The notes beneath the pieces are model-generated. The model worked only from the letters and a program-made list of their open reading frames with translations, was not told the DNA's origin and did no database searches. Below, piece by piece: positions 1 to 7,509 of a stretch of DNA of 27,639 nt (position 1 is its first letter; each line of letters begins with the position of its first letter). Made by a program: the position numbers and the translations under genes. This DNA is from Gammaproteobacteria bacterium. GTDB lineage: Bacteria > Pseudomonadota > Gammaproteobacteria > Eutrophobiales > Eutrophobiaceae. The stretch covers positions 1 through 27,639 of the forward strand of contig QNEM01000005.1 of the NCBI GenBank assembly GCA_003645215.1, written 5' to 3'.

Positions 1-2060
1 CGCCGGCCCTCTTCTGTTCTGATAGGGATATTTTGCAGGTTTGGATCGGAAGAGGACAGTCGACCTGTTGCGGCAACGGCCTGATGATAAGATGTGTGCA
101 CCCTGCCGGTGTCGGCGTCGATTTGCCCCGGTAATTTATCGGTATAGGTACTCTTCAATTTGCTCAGGCTACGATAATCAAGAATCAAACGTGGCAGATC
201 ATAATCCTGTGCCAGTTCCTGTAGCACCGACTCTGCCGTTGATGGCTGTCCTTTTGGTGTCTTTGCCAGGATCGGCAATTGCATATCCTCGTATAGAATT
301 TTTTGTATCTGTTTTGGTGAGCCTATATTGAATGTTTGTTTTGCCAGATCATGCGCCTGCTGTTCGAGTTCGCCCATGCGAGATTCGAGTTCATGGCTTT
401 GTTGGCCAAGCATGTCTGCGTCCACCATCACACCGTTTCGCTCTACCTGCGACAAGACTGAAAGCAGAGGAATCTCCAGGCTCTGGTAGATATGTTGTAG
501 TTTTTTGTTTTGCTGTAGTTCAGGCCAGAAATTCTGGTGCAGCTGTAATGTGATGTCGGCATCTTCCGCCGCATAAGGTGCGGCCTCTTCAATAGTTACC
601 TGGTTAAAGGTAATTTGTTTGCTGCCCTTGCCGGCAACATCTTCGTAGTGTGTGGTGGTGCGTTGTAAATAGTTTAGCGCCAGCGAATCCATATCATGGC
701 GACTGGCAGTGCTGTCCAGGACATAAGACTCTAACATGGTGTCATGCGCGATACCTGTGAGATTAATATCGTAATTGGCCAGGATATTCTTGTCGTATTT
801 AATATTTTGACCCAGCTTGGGCTGGTCGGGATCTTCCAGTAAGGGGCAAAGTTTTTCCAGCACCAGCTCACGAGATAATTGTTCTGGTGCACCTTCATAG
901 TCATGGGCGACCGGGACATAGGCGGCCTCACCGGCCTCAACGGAAAATGAAACCCCAACCAGTTGCGCCTGCATATAATCAAGGCTGGTGGTTTCAGTAT
1001 CAAAGGCAAACAGTTCAGACTGTTGAAGTTTTTTCAGCCAGCGATCCAGGTCGCTGGAGGTGAGTATGGTTTCATATTCCTGTTTATCAGTGGTTTTGAT
1101 CTCCATCTTCTTTTTCTGAACAGGCACAGGGTCCTCTGCAGTTTCTTCACTCTTTCCTGCGGCGGGCCCCGGGTTTGCCGGCACCGATGTTTGCTCGTTA
1201 TTATTTTCTGTCTGATCCAGTTCAGAAAGCCAGCTTCTAAATTGCCAGTGAGAATAGGCTTCTCTGAGCGCCTCTTTGTCTGGCTCTGCCTGCACAAGTT
1301 CGTGGGGTTTGAATTCCAGATCAACATCAAGCTTGAGTGTGACCAGTTCTTTAGATAAATAAAGCAGCTCCAGGTTAGCACGCAGGCTTTCCCCGACCTT
1401 GCCCTTGATCTCATCGGCATGTTCGACAACTTTTTGCAGAGACCCATGCTCGGTTAACCATTTGACGGCCGTCTTCGGACCTACCTTGGGGACGCCGGGG
1501 ACGTTATCAGAGCTATCCCCCATCAAGGCAAGATAATCAATAATAGAAGAAGGAGCCACGCCATATTTCTCAATTACACCGTCTCTGTCCAGAACCGTAT
1601 TATTCATGGTGTTGACCAGACGAACATGATCATCAACCAGTTGCGCCAGATCCTTGTCACCCGATGAAATATAGGTCTTTAATCCCTGTGCACTGGCCTG
1701 GGTGGCAAGTGTGCCGATGACATCATCTGCCTCGACATCATCAATGATTAATAAGGGCAGACCCAGGGCGCGAATGATGGTGTGGATGGGTGCAATCTGG
1801 CAGACAAGATCGTCCGGCATCGGTGGTCGGTGTGCCTTGTATTCAGCATACATATCGCTACGAAAGGTTTTGCCTTTGGCGTCAAAGACCACGGCGAGAT
1901 AATCTGGCTGGTACTCATTGATCAGCTTGCGCAGCATATTGATGACGCCAAAGATCGCACCAGTCGGCTCACCTTTACCGTTACTCAACTCTGGCATGCC
2001 ATGATAGGCACGGAACATATAGTATGAACCGTCGACCAGAACGAATTTTTTATTGTCCAT
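1..2060 (-). CDS. polA: DNA polymerase I, 5' part (cut by window edge)
   Basis: Repair polymerase that removes RNA primers and fills gaps. The frame is open from ATG at 2060 to base 1, about 686 codons, so only the N-terminal two thirds is present. Seen in order: a 5' nuclease domain with GDSSDNVPGVPKVGPKTA (helix-3-turn-helix, near 1450-1520); a Gln/Glu/Lys-rich linker; a 3'-5' exonuclease domain with FDTETTSLD (near 1000), GQNIKYDKNILANYDI and YAAEDADITLQLH; and the start of the polymerase domain with ATGRLSSSDPNLQNIPIR at the edge. The acidic exonuclease residues are all present, so proofreading should be active, as in E. coli Pol I and unlike Taq. Its divergent neighbour is a DUF2782 gene, the same pairing as in Pseudomonas. 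The polymerase catalytic residues lie outside the window. Confidence 0.97.
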   Translation of the reverse strand, partial: MDNKKFVLVDGSYYMFRAYHGMPELSNGKGEPTGAIFGVINMLRKLINEYQPDYLAVVFDAKGKTFRSDMYAEYKAHRPPMPDDLVCQIAPIHTIIRALGLPLLIIDDVEADDVIGTLATQASAQGLKTYISSGDKDLAQLVDDHVRLVNTMNNTVLDRDGVIEKYGVAPSSIIDYLALMGDSSDNVPGVPKVGPKTAVKWLTEHGSLQKVVEHADEIKGKVGESLRANLELLYLSKELVTLKLDVDLEFKPHELVQAEPDKEALREAYSHWQFRSWLSELDQTENNNEQTSVPANPGPAAGKSEETAEDPVPVQKKKMEIKTTDKQEYETILTSSDLDRWLKKLQQSELFAFDTETTSLDYMQAQLVGVSFSVEAGEAAYVPVAHDYEGAPEQLSRELVLEKLCPLLEDPDQPKLGQNIKYDKNILANYDINLTGIAHDTMLESYVLDSTASRHDMDSLALNYLQRTTTHYEDVAGKGSKQITFNQVTIEEAAPYAAEDADITLQLHQNFWPELQQNKKLQHIYQSLEIPLLSVLSQVERNGVMVDADMLGQQSHELESRMGELEQQAHDLAKQTFNIGSPKQIQKILYEDMQLPILAKTPKGQPSTAESVLQELAQDYDLPRLILDYRSLSKLKSTYTDKLPGQIDADTGRVHTSYHQAVAATGRLSSSDPNLQNIPIRTEEGR

Positions 2061-2108
2061 TGCTTACTGTGGAAATTCCTGAAATAGAGGGTTATTTAAT
2101 TTTTCTGT

Positions 2109-2138
2109 ATTATGAATGATCAAATGAGATCTGCCCAA
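2109..2138 (-). promoter_or_regulatory. Possible sigma-70 promoter for polA
   Basis: On the minus strand TTGGGC (2133-2138) and CATAAT (2109-2114) are separated by 18 bases and lie about 50 bases upstream of the polA ATG. Both hexamers deviate from consensus, so this is only a candidate found by eye. Confidence 0.3.
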
Positions 2139-2151
2139 CCATTCAGGAGCA

Positions 2152-2175
2152 ACATTTCCAGGTAGTTTGGGTATA
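2152..2175 (+). promoter_or_regulatory. 24-bp element shared with the deaD upstream region (copy 1)
   Basis: ACATTT, three bases, then GGTAGTTTGGGTATA. The same arrangement recurs at 20556-20579, differing at two of the three middle bases only. It begins 136 bases upstream of the DUF2782 ATG. Read as a promoter, ACATT falls in the -35 position and the final TATA opens a -10 (TATAGA at 2174-2179) with a 17-base spacer. Conservation of the spacer suggests a protein site or a special promoter class, but this is inference. Confidence 0.45.
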
Positions 2176-2287
2176 TAGACATTTCTACTGGTTTCCCCGC
2201 TATTCGTATGGTTTTCCAGATTGATTTTGATACACTTGAGTTACTTGATAAGGCCCATGACGGGTTTGTCGGAAAAGGAAGAGGTGG

Positions 2288-2653
2288 ATGAATAAACTAC
2301 AAATATTAAAATTAAGCCTGGCAGCTGCCCTGTTAGCACCTTTTTTCGTGTTTGCTGAGAGTTACGAAGAAGAAACATTTGAATATGCAGCTGTCCCGGA
2401 ACCCCCTGAACTACCAGATCCAGTTGAAAGCGGCGAAGTTCTTGAGCCTGAGATTGAAATTAGACCCGGCAAAGACGGTGGAACCATTACCGAATATAGC
2501 GTCAATGGTAATGTGTACAAGGTGAAAATCACTCCCTCATTCGGCCCATCATATTACCTGATAGACAAAAATGGTGATGGGAAAATGGATTGTAAGATTA
2601 ATAAAATCTACGATGATATTTGCGTTTCAGAGTGGGTGTTGTTTAGCTGGTAG
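2288..2653 (+). CDS. DUF2782 family exported protein
   Basis: Small 121-residue protein of unknown function. Residues 1-23 form a signal peptide (hydrophobic stretch ending in FFVFA, then ESYEEE), so it is probably periplasmic. An acidic, proline-rich stretch (about 24-60) precedes the conserved domain, which has ITEYSVNGNVYKVKITP, a YYLIDKNGDGKMD segment and the closing EWVLFSW typical of DUF2782 proteins. The DKNGDGKMD segment resembles a calcium-binding loop, but calcium binding is not shown. A purine-rich ribosome site (GGAAGAGGTGG) stands just before the ATG. The gene is divergent from polA, as is its Pseudomonas relative. Family assignment rests on remembered sequence and synteny; I know of no established role. 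Confidence 0.85.
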   Translation: MNKLQILKLSLAAALLAPFFVFAESYEEETFEYAAVPEPPELPDPVESGEVLEPEIEIRPGKDGGTITEYSVNGNVYKVKITPSFGPSYYLIDKNGDGKMDCKINKIYDDICVSEWVLFSW

Positions 2654-2673
2654 TATTTCTTCCGCTAAAATTT

Positions 2674-2739
2674 GTCATTCCCGCGCAGGTGGGAATACCA
2701 GTACTTTTATCGTCATACTGGCGCATGCCAGTATCCAGT
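2674..2739 (+). repeat. Dispersed palindromic repeat, left copy
   Basis: Begins GTCATTCCCGCG and ends GTATCCAGT. It contains a perfect 8-bp inverted repeat, ATACTGGC (2715-2722) and GCCAGTAT (2727-2734), and a smaller ATTCCC/GGGAAT hairpin. A diverged copy in the opposite orientation lies at 3546-3594. This CATTCCCGCG/CCGGTATCCAGT type is common between genes in many proteobacterial genomes and may act as a transcript-end hairpin. Confidence 0.65.
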
Positions 2740-2750
2740 AAAGAATATAT

Positions 2751-2763
2751 CGCCTGAAAGGCG
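2751..2763 (+). terminator. Possible weak terminator hairpin after the DUF2782 gene
   Basis: CGCCT, GAA, AGGCG forms a 5-bp stem followed by T-rich AACTTTGTTTATC. It lies about 100 bases after the stop. The stem is short and the T-run imperfect. Confidence 0.25.
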
Positions 2764-2967
2764 AACTTTGTTTATCTATAAGACCTTACCTTCATCATAG
2801 TCTTGGTTTCGCCCTGTACGGCGAGGCGCTGCTCTTTCGCATCCATGCGATACGCAGCATAAGTACATTCATGTATAAAACTTTTTTTGCTTGTCCAAAA
2901 AATGAGGTGTCCAAGGTCGCTCTTGTGCATCCGTGTACTCGCGACATTCACCTGCTCAGCACGATAT

Positions 2968-2987
2968 AAGGGGAGAGAAAACCCCTT
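2968..2987 (-). terminator. Possible terminator hairpin after the small CxxC protein gene
   Basis: AAGGGG (2968-2973) pairs with CCCCTT (2982-2987) around an 8-base loop. It lies 50 bases beyond the stop of the minus-strand gene at 3038. There is no U-tract in either direction, so it could equally be a passive repeat hairpin. Confidence 0.25.
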
Positions 2988-3037
2988 CGATTAAATTACG
3001 GTGAACCGAATATTCAAAAAACGTGGTCTACCCACAA

Positions 3038-3388
3038 TTATTCCTCCTTATCCAGCTTCTCCAGCTTCTTAATTTCCTGGGGCCAATCACCAGCAGGAAG
3101 CCCACAGTTCTGACATTTTGCAGGGCGCGCAAGTCCAAATAAGGATTTTCCCCAGAGACCAGTGAACCTGTCGCCGCACTCCGGACAAGGGCTTGAAAAA
3201 TAACGTAACCAAAAATAGTAAGCCATCAAAAAAGCAAAGAACTCGATCGCAATACCGAGTAACGGAACGATACGAAGAAAAGCAGTTCCAATAATAGCCA
3301 ACATCACTGCAATTAAGGCAGCAAACTTCATGTTCTCATATCGCACCTGGATTTTTCTCAATCCAGTTTCTATTTCCTGACTATTCAT
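3038..3388 (-). CDS. Small membrane protein with two CxxC motifs (unknown function)
   Basis: I do not recognise a named family. From the ATG at 3388 the product has 116 residues: a short charged N-terminus (MNSQEIETGLRKIQVRYENM), two closely spaced hydrophobic segments (roughly residues 21-60), then a soluble tail with SSPCPECGDRF and AKCQNCGLPAGDW. The four cysteines look like a zinc ribbon facing one side of the membrane. The frame stays open upstream to 3562, but that part runs through the repeat at 3461-3594, so I chose the internal ATG; its ribosome site (AAAAGAC) is weak. The gene sits alone between inverted repeat copies, downstream of mgtE on the same strand. Confidence 0.65.
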   Translation of the reverse strand: MNSQEIETGLRKIQVRYENMKFAALIAVMLAIIGTAFLRIVPLLGIAIEFFAFLMAYYFWLRYFSSPCPECGDRFTGLWGKSLFGLARPAKCQNCGLPAGDWPQEIKKLEKLDKEE

Positions 3389-3460
3389 ATTGTGTCTTTT
3401 ATGGCTGATTTGAAACAGGAACTGTATTTTAGCATTGGTTTCGCTTTCTGCAGCGAGGAA

Positions 3461-3487
3461 CTTTTCTTTGTCCAGACTAAAGAAAAG
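3461..3487. repeat. 9-bp perfect inverted repeat (hairpin)
   Basis: CTTTTCTTT (3461-3469) and AAAGAAAAG (3479-3487) are perfectly complementary around a 9-base loop. It lies between mgtE and the small CxxC gene. ACTTTTTTTGCTTGTCC near 2880 looks like a decayed relative, suggesting a dispersed element. Confidence 0.55.
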
Positions 3488-3545
3488 TATCGCGCCGCTA
3501 AAGGGCGGAATCAAAGCTTGATAAAGAATAAAGAAGGTTATATTG

Positions 3546-3594
3546 ACTGGATACCGGCTCAAGGCCGGTATGACGAAAATTACGCGGGAATAAC
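3546..3594 (-). repeat. Dispersed palindromic repeat, right copy (inverted)
   Basis: Contains ATACCGGC (3551-3558) and GCCGGTAT (3564-3571), a perfect 8-bp inverted repeat, then TGACG and CGCGGGAAT. Its reverse complement follows the same plan as 2674-2739. It ends about 11 bases from the mgtE stop, so in the mgtE transcript it would form a strong 3' hairpin that could protect or end the RNA. Confidence 0.65.
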
Positions 3595-3604
3595 GTATAC
3601 TTTT

Positions 3605-4960
3605 TTATGAGACCAAAAATATAGACGCCAAGCCAAGAAAAGTCATAAACCCAACCACATCAGTCACCGTCGTCAGCAAAACACTCCCGGCTATCGCCGG
3701 ATCTATCCCATACCGTTTCAGCCCCAGAGGAATCACTGCCCCGGCAAGTGCTGCAACCAGCAAATTCACAATCATCGCCAGGGCAATAATGAATCCAAGC
3801 GAAACATTACCAAACCAGAAGATAACAATGACAGAAACTACACAGGCCCACATCAGGCCATTTAACAGACCAACGGCGGTCTCCTTTAACATCAAGGCGC
3901 GGGCGTTACTTTTACCTAGTTGACCCAGTGCAATACCACGAATGGCTATCGTTAGGGTCTGGCTTCCGGCGACACCACCCATACCGGCAACTATAGGCAT
4001 GAGCACGGCAAGCGCGACCAGTTGTTGTATGGTGTCTTCGAAACGACCAATGACCCAGGCACCAAGAAATGCAGTTGCCAGATTGATGCCCAGCCACACG
4101 GCCCGACGCTTGGTGCTGGTGAATATTGGCGCAAACATATCATCATCACCCAGACCGGCCATGCTCCTGACGGTTTGTTCAGCATCTTCCTGAATTACAT
4201 CAACAACATCATCCACGGTGATACGTCCCAGCAGCACACCTTGTTCGTCAATGACCGCGGCAGATATCCAGTCACGTTGTTCGAATATTTTGGCAACCTC
4301 CTTGTCAGAAAGATCAGCAGAGATACCTGTTTCCCCTTTCATAATATCGCCGACAAATTCTTCAGGATCGCGGATTAAAATATCAATCATAGAAAGGGTT
4401 CCCAGGTACAGGTTTTCTCTATCGACCACCATCAGGTTATCTGTTTTCTCAGGGATATTTTCTACGCGCCTGAGGTAGCGCACAACTACATCCAGCGTCA
4501 CATCGGCACGAATGGGAATAACATCCGTGTTCATCAAGCCGCCGGCAGTATCTTCTGGATATGATAGAACCGAAGCCAGCCGTAATCTGTTTTGTTCATC
4601 CATGGATAACAACACACTGTCCTGAACATTCTCGGGCAGATCCTGAATGATGTCAGCGACATCATCTGTCTCCAGATCTCTGGTTGCTGCAGCAACTTCA
4701 TGGGGATGCATTTGCTCGAGGAGTTCACTACGGACGGCATCCTGAAGGTGGGCAAGTACGTCACCCTCCTTATCCAGTTCAAGAAGGTTCCAGATTGTTT
4801 CACGGGATTTCCCTGGCAGGCTCTCCAGAAAATCTGCGACCTCTGAAGGGTGCATCTCTGACAATAAATCACGGACACGATCGAGCGACTTGCTTGCAAG
4901 CTTCTCGTGCAGCTGTGTAAGGGTATCCTGAGTTACGCCTGGTTGTGTCAGATCATTCAT
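3605..4960 (-). CDS. mgtE: Magnesium transporter MgtE
   Basis: Inner-membrane Mg2+ channel/transporter gated by cytoplasmic Mg2+. From the ATG at 4960 it has 451 residues. Seen: an N-terminal helical domain (about 15-125) with the MHPSEVADFLESLP and MHPHEVAAATRDLE repeats; a CBS pair (about 130-250) opening with YPEDTAGGLMNTDVIPI; and a five-helix membrane domain (about 285-450) with PIVAGMGGVAGSQTLTIAIR and DPAIAGSVLLTTVTDVVGF, the latter carrying the pore aspartate of the family. A TTG start at 4987 would add nine residues; the ATG is preferred. It follows ptsI on the same strand after 133 bases, an adjacency also seen in xanthomonads, but it may have its own promoter. Confidence 0.96.
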   Translation of the reverse strand: MNDLTQPGVTQDTLTQLHEKLASKSLDRVRDLLSEMHPSEVADFLESLPGKSRETIWNLLELDKEGDVLAHLQDAVRSELLEQMHPHEVAAATRDLETDDVADIIQDLPENVQDSVLLSMDEQNRLRLASVLSYPEDTAGGLMNTDVIPIRADVTLDVVVRYLRRVENIPEKTDNLMVVDRENLYLGTLSMIDILIRDPEEFVGDIMKGETGISADLSDKEVAKIFEQRDWISAAVIDEQGVLLGRITVDDVVDVIQEDAEQTVRSMAGLGDDDMFAPIFTSTKRRAVWLGINLATAFLGAWVIGRFEDTIQQLVALAVLMPIVAGMGGVAGSQTLTIAIRGIALGQLGKSNARALMLKETAVGLLNGLMWACVVSVIVIFWFGNVSLGFIIALAMIVNLLVAALAGAVIPLGLKRYGIDPAIAGSVLLTTVTDVVGFMTFLGLASIFLVS

Positions 4961-5028
4961 GATTAATGCCCTGATGATATGGCGCAAGTGTAACAGTCAG
5001 AAAAAAGAATAGGCAGTGGAATCTAGGT

Positions 5029-5044
5029 AGCTAATTTATTAGCT
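5029..5044. promoter_or_regulatory. 16-bp palindrome between ptsI and mgtE
   Basis: AGCTAATTTATTAGCT has two 7-base arms around TT. It lies about 70 bases upstream of the mgtE ATG and 50 bases after the ptsI stop. No T-tract follows on either strand, so a protein-binding operator for mgtE fits better than a terminator; this is inference. Confidence 0.35.
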
Positions 5045-5093
5045 TGATGTTAATAGATTTTTCAGGGGAGATACTAAGGTATTTGTTCTGTTG

Positions 5094-6830
5094 TTAGTCG
5101 GTGGTTTCACGCATAATATTTGCGACGTCTATGCCGTTGCTTGCCTTTAATGCCTTGTTTGCCAGCGTTTGAAGCTCGCTGACATTGCTGTCAATAATGA
5201 TTTGTTTAACCTCAAGCAAGGTTGCCGGGTGGATACTGAATTCGCGCAGGCCAAGCCCCAGTAACAGGCGCGTGTACTTTGTTTCGCCAGCCATTTCCCC
5301 GCACATCGCAACCGGAATATTTTCTTTTTTGCCGGCCTTGATGGTGGTATGAACCAATCTCAAAACAGCAGGATTCAATGGATCGTATAAATAGTTGACC
5401 TCGTCGTTTACGCGGTCGATGGCCATGGTGTACTGAATAAGATCATTGGTGCCGATAGACAAAAAATCCAGGTATTTGGCAAAGATGTCGGCACAGACTG
5501 CTGCCGCAGGAACTTCTATCATGCCGCCAATCTGCAATTCATGATCATAAGGAATATTTTGTTCATCAAGTTCCTTTTTGATGTCATCAACCATTTGCAA
5601 GACTTGTTGCATTTCGTGCACATTGGAGAGCATAGGTATCAGTATACGAACCGGCCCATGCACTGAGGCACGGATAATGGCGCGTAGTTGCGGGCGGAAC
5701 AAAGCGGGCTCTTTCAGGCATAATCTGATAGCACGTAAGCCTAGCGCAGGATTTGTGGTGACCGGACCACTTTGCCTGCCGCCATCAACCTGTTTATCGG
5801 CACCCAGATCCAGGGTGCGAATGGTCAAGGGCAGTCCTTTGAGGACATCAATGACTCCTTTGTAGGTGGCATAATGTTCTTCTTCATCGGGAGGCGTCTC
5901 CCGATTCATATAAAGAAACTCAGTACGGTAAAGACCCACACCCGCGGCACCAACCTCAACAACGGTTTCGAAATCTTTGGGCAGTTCAATATTTGCATCC
6001 AGGGCAATGGATACTTCGTCAAGCGTAATGGCGGGTTTGTTTTTGAGTTTGCCAAGTTTGCTGAAGTAGCGTTTTTCTTCTTTCTGCAAATGTTGATAGT
6101 GCAACAACTCATGTCGCTCTGGATCGACCAGGATAATTCCGCGAGACCCATCAAGAATAATCTCTTCATCATCCTTGATGTAACGTAAGGCGTTTTGCAG
6201 ACCAACGATTGCCGGGATACCGAGACTACGAGCCAGAATAGCAGTATGTGACGTCGGCCCGCCGAACTCGGTGGCAAAGGCGGCGATGCCATTGTGTTGC
6301 ATCAACACCGTATCGGCAGGGGTTAAATCATTGGCCATGATAATATAACCCGTTAATCGCTGATCGGCTTTTTCATGTATTAGCGGTGTCTGGTTTAGTA
6401 ATAAACGCTGAATACGATTAACCACATAATCCACATCATCCTTGCGTGTGCGTAGATAGGCATCGTCCATTTCATCAAATACGGCAACCAGGGCATCTCG
6501 CTGAAGCTTTAGTGCCCACTCAGCATTACAGGAGAGCTCTTTTATCAGGCGCATCGGTTCTTTGGTCAGGGCAGCGTCGTCCAGCATCAGTAAGTGTGTG
6601 TCGATGAAAGCTTCGATGTCCGCGCTGGTAGATTCAGGAATGTGTTCACGAATTGCCCGCAGTTGTTGTCGGGCATTTGTCAGGGCATCTTCGAAACGTT
6701 TTACCTCATCATCAAGCCGGTTTTTCTTGATACTATATTCACGAATATCAAGCTGATCTCTTTTTACGACATGGGCTTTGCCGATGGCTATGCCTCTCGA
6801 TACCCCCATGCCATGTAAAGCAATCGTCAT
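5094..6830 (-). CDS. ptsI: PTS enzyme I (phosphoenolpyruvate-protein phosphotransferase)
   Basis: Cytoplasmic enzyme that takes phosphate from PEP and passes it to HPr. The 578 residues match a standard EI; there is no GAF domain, so this is not EI-Ntr (PtsP). Seen: the phospho-histidine loop GGPTSHTAILARS (His195), the PEP-binding barrel with GLYRTEFLYM (Arg302) and LSIGTNDLIQYTMAIDR, and the catalytic cysteine in VAMCGEMAGE (Cys510). Its ATG overlaps the ptsH stop (ATGA), implying translational coupling and an EI:HPr pair. No PTS permease gene is in the window, so the chain probably ends on regulatory EIIA proteins. A gap of 133 bases separates it from mgtE. Confidence 0.97.
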   Translation of the reverse strand: MTIALHGMGVSRGIAIGKAHVVKRDQLDIREYSIKKNRLDDEVKRFEDALTNARQQLRAIREHIPESTSADIEAFIDTHLLMLDDAALTKEPMRLIKELSCNAEWALKLQRDALVAVFDEMDDAYLRTRKDDVDYVVNRIQRLLLNQTPLIHEKADQRLTGYIIMANDLTPADTVLMQHNGIAAFATEFGGPTSHTAILARSLGIPAIVGLQNALRYIKDDEEIILDGSRGIILVDPERHELLHYQHLQKEEKRYFSKLGKLKNKPAITLDEVSIALDANIELPKDFETVVEVGAAGVGLYRTEFLYMNRETPPDEEEHYATYKGVIDVLKGLPLTIRTLDLGADKQVDGGRQSGPVTTNPALGLRAIRLCLKEPALFRPQLRAIIRASVHGPVRILIPMLSNVHEMQQVLQMVDDIKKELDEQNIPYDHELQIGGMIEVPAAAVCADIFAKYLDFLSIGTNDLIQYTMAIDRVNDEVNYLYDPLNPAVLRLVHTTIKAGKKENIPVAMCGEMAGETKYTRLLLGLGLREFSIHPATLLEVKQIIIDSNVSELQTLANKALKASNGIDVANIMRETTD

Positions 6831-7096
6831 TCATCTTCTCCAAAACGATCCAGCACCAGGGTTTCCAGGGCATCCAGCGCCTGTTTTTCATCACTGCCGT
6901 GAGCAATGATTTCGATTTCTGTGCCTTTGCCGACAGCCAGCATCATTACACCCATAATACTTTTCCCGCTGACTTCCCGCCTACCATGTTTAAGGTTTAT
7001 TTCGCAGCCAAAGCCTGAGGCAGTCTGGACGAATTTAGCTGCTGCACGTGCATGCAGTCCGAGTTTGTTGATGATGGTAGTGGTTCTACTTGCCAT
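6827..7096 (-). CDS. ptsH: HPr phosphocarrier protein
   Basis: Small cytoplasmic phosphocarrier, 89 residues. His15 in KLGLHARAAAKF is the site phosphorylated by EI. Ser46 in SGKSIMGVMMLA is the site modified by HPr kinase, and an hprK gene lies four genes upstream, so both modifications are likely here. In gammaproteobacteria an HPr in the rpoN cluster is often called NPr (PtsO); the adjacent ptsI and hprK make HPr the better name. It starts two bases after the EIIA-Man stop and overlaps ptsI by four bases, so the three genes are one transcription unit. Confidence 0.95.
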   Translation of the reverse strand: MASRTTTIINKLGLHARAAAKFVQTASGFGCEINLKHGRREVSGKSIMGVMMLAVGKGTEIEIIAHGSDEKQALDALETLVLDRFGEDE

Positions 7097-7098
7097 AA

Positions 7099-7494
7099 TT
7101 ATTTATCTGGCACTATCTTCGAGATGCCATCTTGACCTCCAGAAACAGCCTTTCCTGAAAGCTCCTCCAGTGTGAGGTGGGGATAATTAAATACCCGAAT
7201 CAGCATAGAAAGATTCAAGCCGGAAACAACGTGCACATGTCGTTGCAAGGTAAGTTTCCGGGCAATATTGCTAGGTGTCGACCCGTACAGATCTGTTAAT
7301 ACCAGGACACCCTCTCCGGTATCCAGTATTCCTATTTGTTCTATAGCCTCTTCAGTGATCTGATCCGGATCGCAATCACGAGAGGTAGTTAATAGTTTCG
7401 TTTGCAAAGGACAATCATTCAGCATCAATGTGGCAGTGCCTAGTATTGCGGGGCCGATACCATCATGACTTATAATTAAAACACCAACACTCAT
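7099..7494 (-). CDS. PTS EIIA component, mannose family
   Basis: Cytoplasmic EIIA of the mannose/fructose family, 131 residues. The phospho-accepting histidine is His10 in MSVGVLIISHDGIG, followed by the family segment VLVLTDLYGSTPSNIARKL. There is no EIIB, EIIC or EIID partner beside it. In other proteobacteria such a lone EIIA sits between rapZ and ptsH and is thought to be a regulatory phosphate acceptor rather than a transporter part. Start: ATG at 7494, 15 bases after rapZ, with AGGA upstream. Its output target cannot be read from the sequence. Confidence 0.92.
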   Translation of the reverse strand: MSVGVLIISHDGIGPAILGTATLMLNDCPLQTKLLTTSRDCDPDQITEEAIEQIGILDTGEGVLVLTDLYGSTPSNIARKLTLQRHVHVVSGLNLSMLIRVFNYPHLTLEELSGKAVSGGQDGISKIVPDK

Positions 7495-7509
7495 AAAACT
7501 TTTTTCCTG

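Larger units (their letters stand above)
2654..3037. other. Intergenic stretch made largely of dispersed-repeat remnants
   Basis: No plausible gene in 384 bases. It holds a palindromic dispersed repeat (2674-2739), a small hairpin (2751-2763), a stretch near 2820-2880 with short near-palindromes such as GCATCCATGC, a sequence at 2879-2930 (ACTTTTTTTGCTTGTCC) that resembles the repeat near 3460, and a GC hairpin at 2968-2987. The whole looks like layered, decayed intergenic repeats. Confidence 0.6.

Noticed and set aside
731..1447. Minus-strand frames of 92 and 137 codons within polA
   Set aside because: They are in a different frame from the continuous polA reading frame, which carries the recognised nuclease and exonuclease motifs.
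3389..3562. N-terminal extension of the small CxxC protein to an upstream start at 3562
   Set aside because: This part of the frame runs through the dispersed repeat and hairpin (3461-3594), so its coding potential looks accidental; an ATG at 3388 begins a normal charged N-terminus before the first helix.
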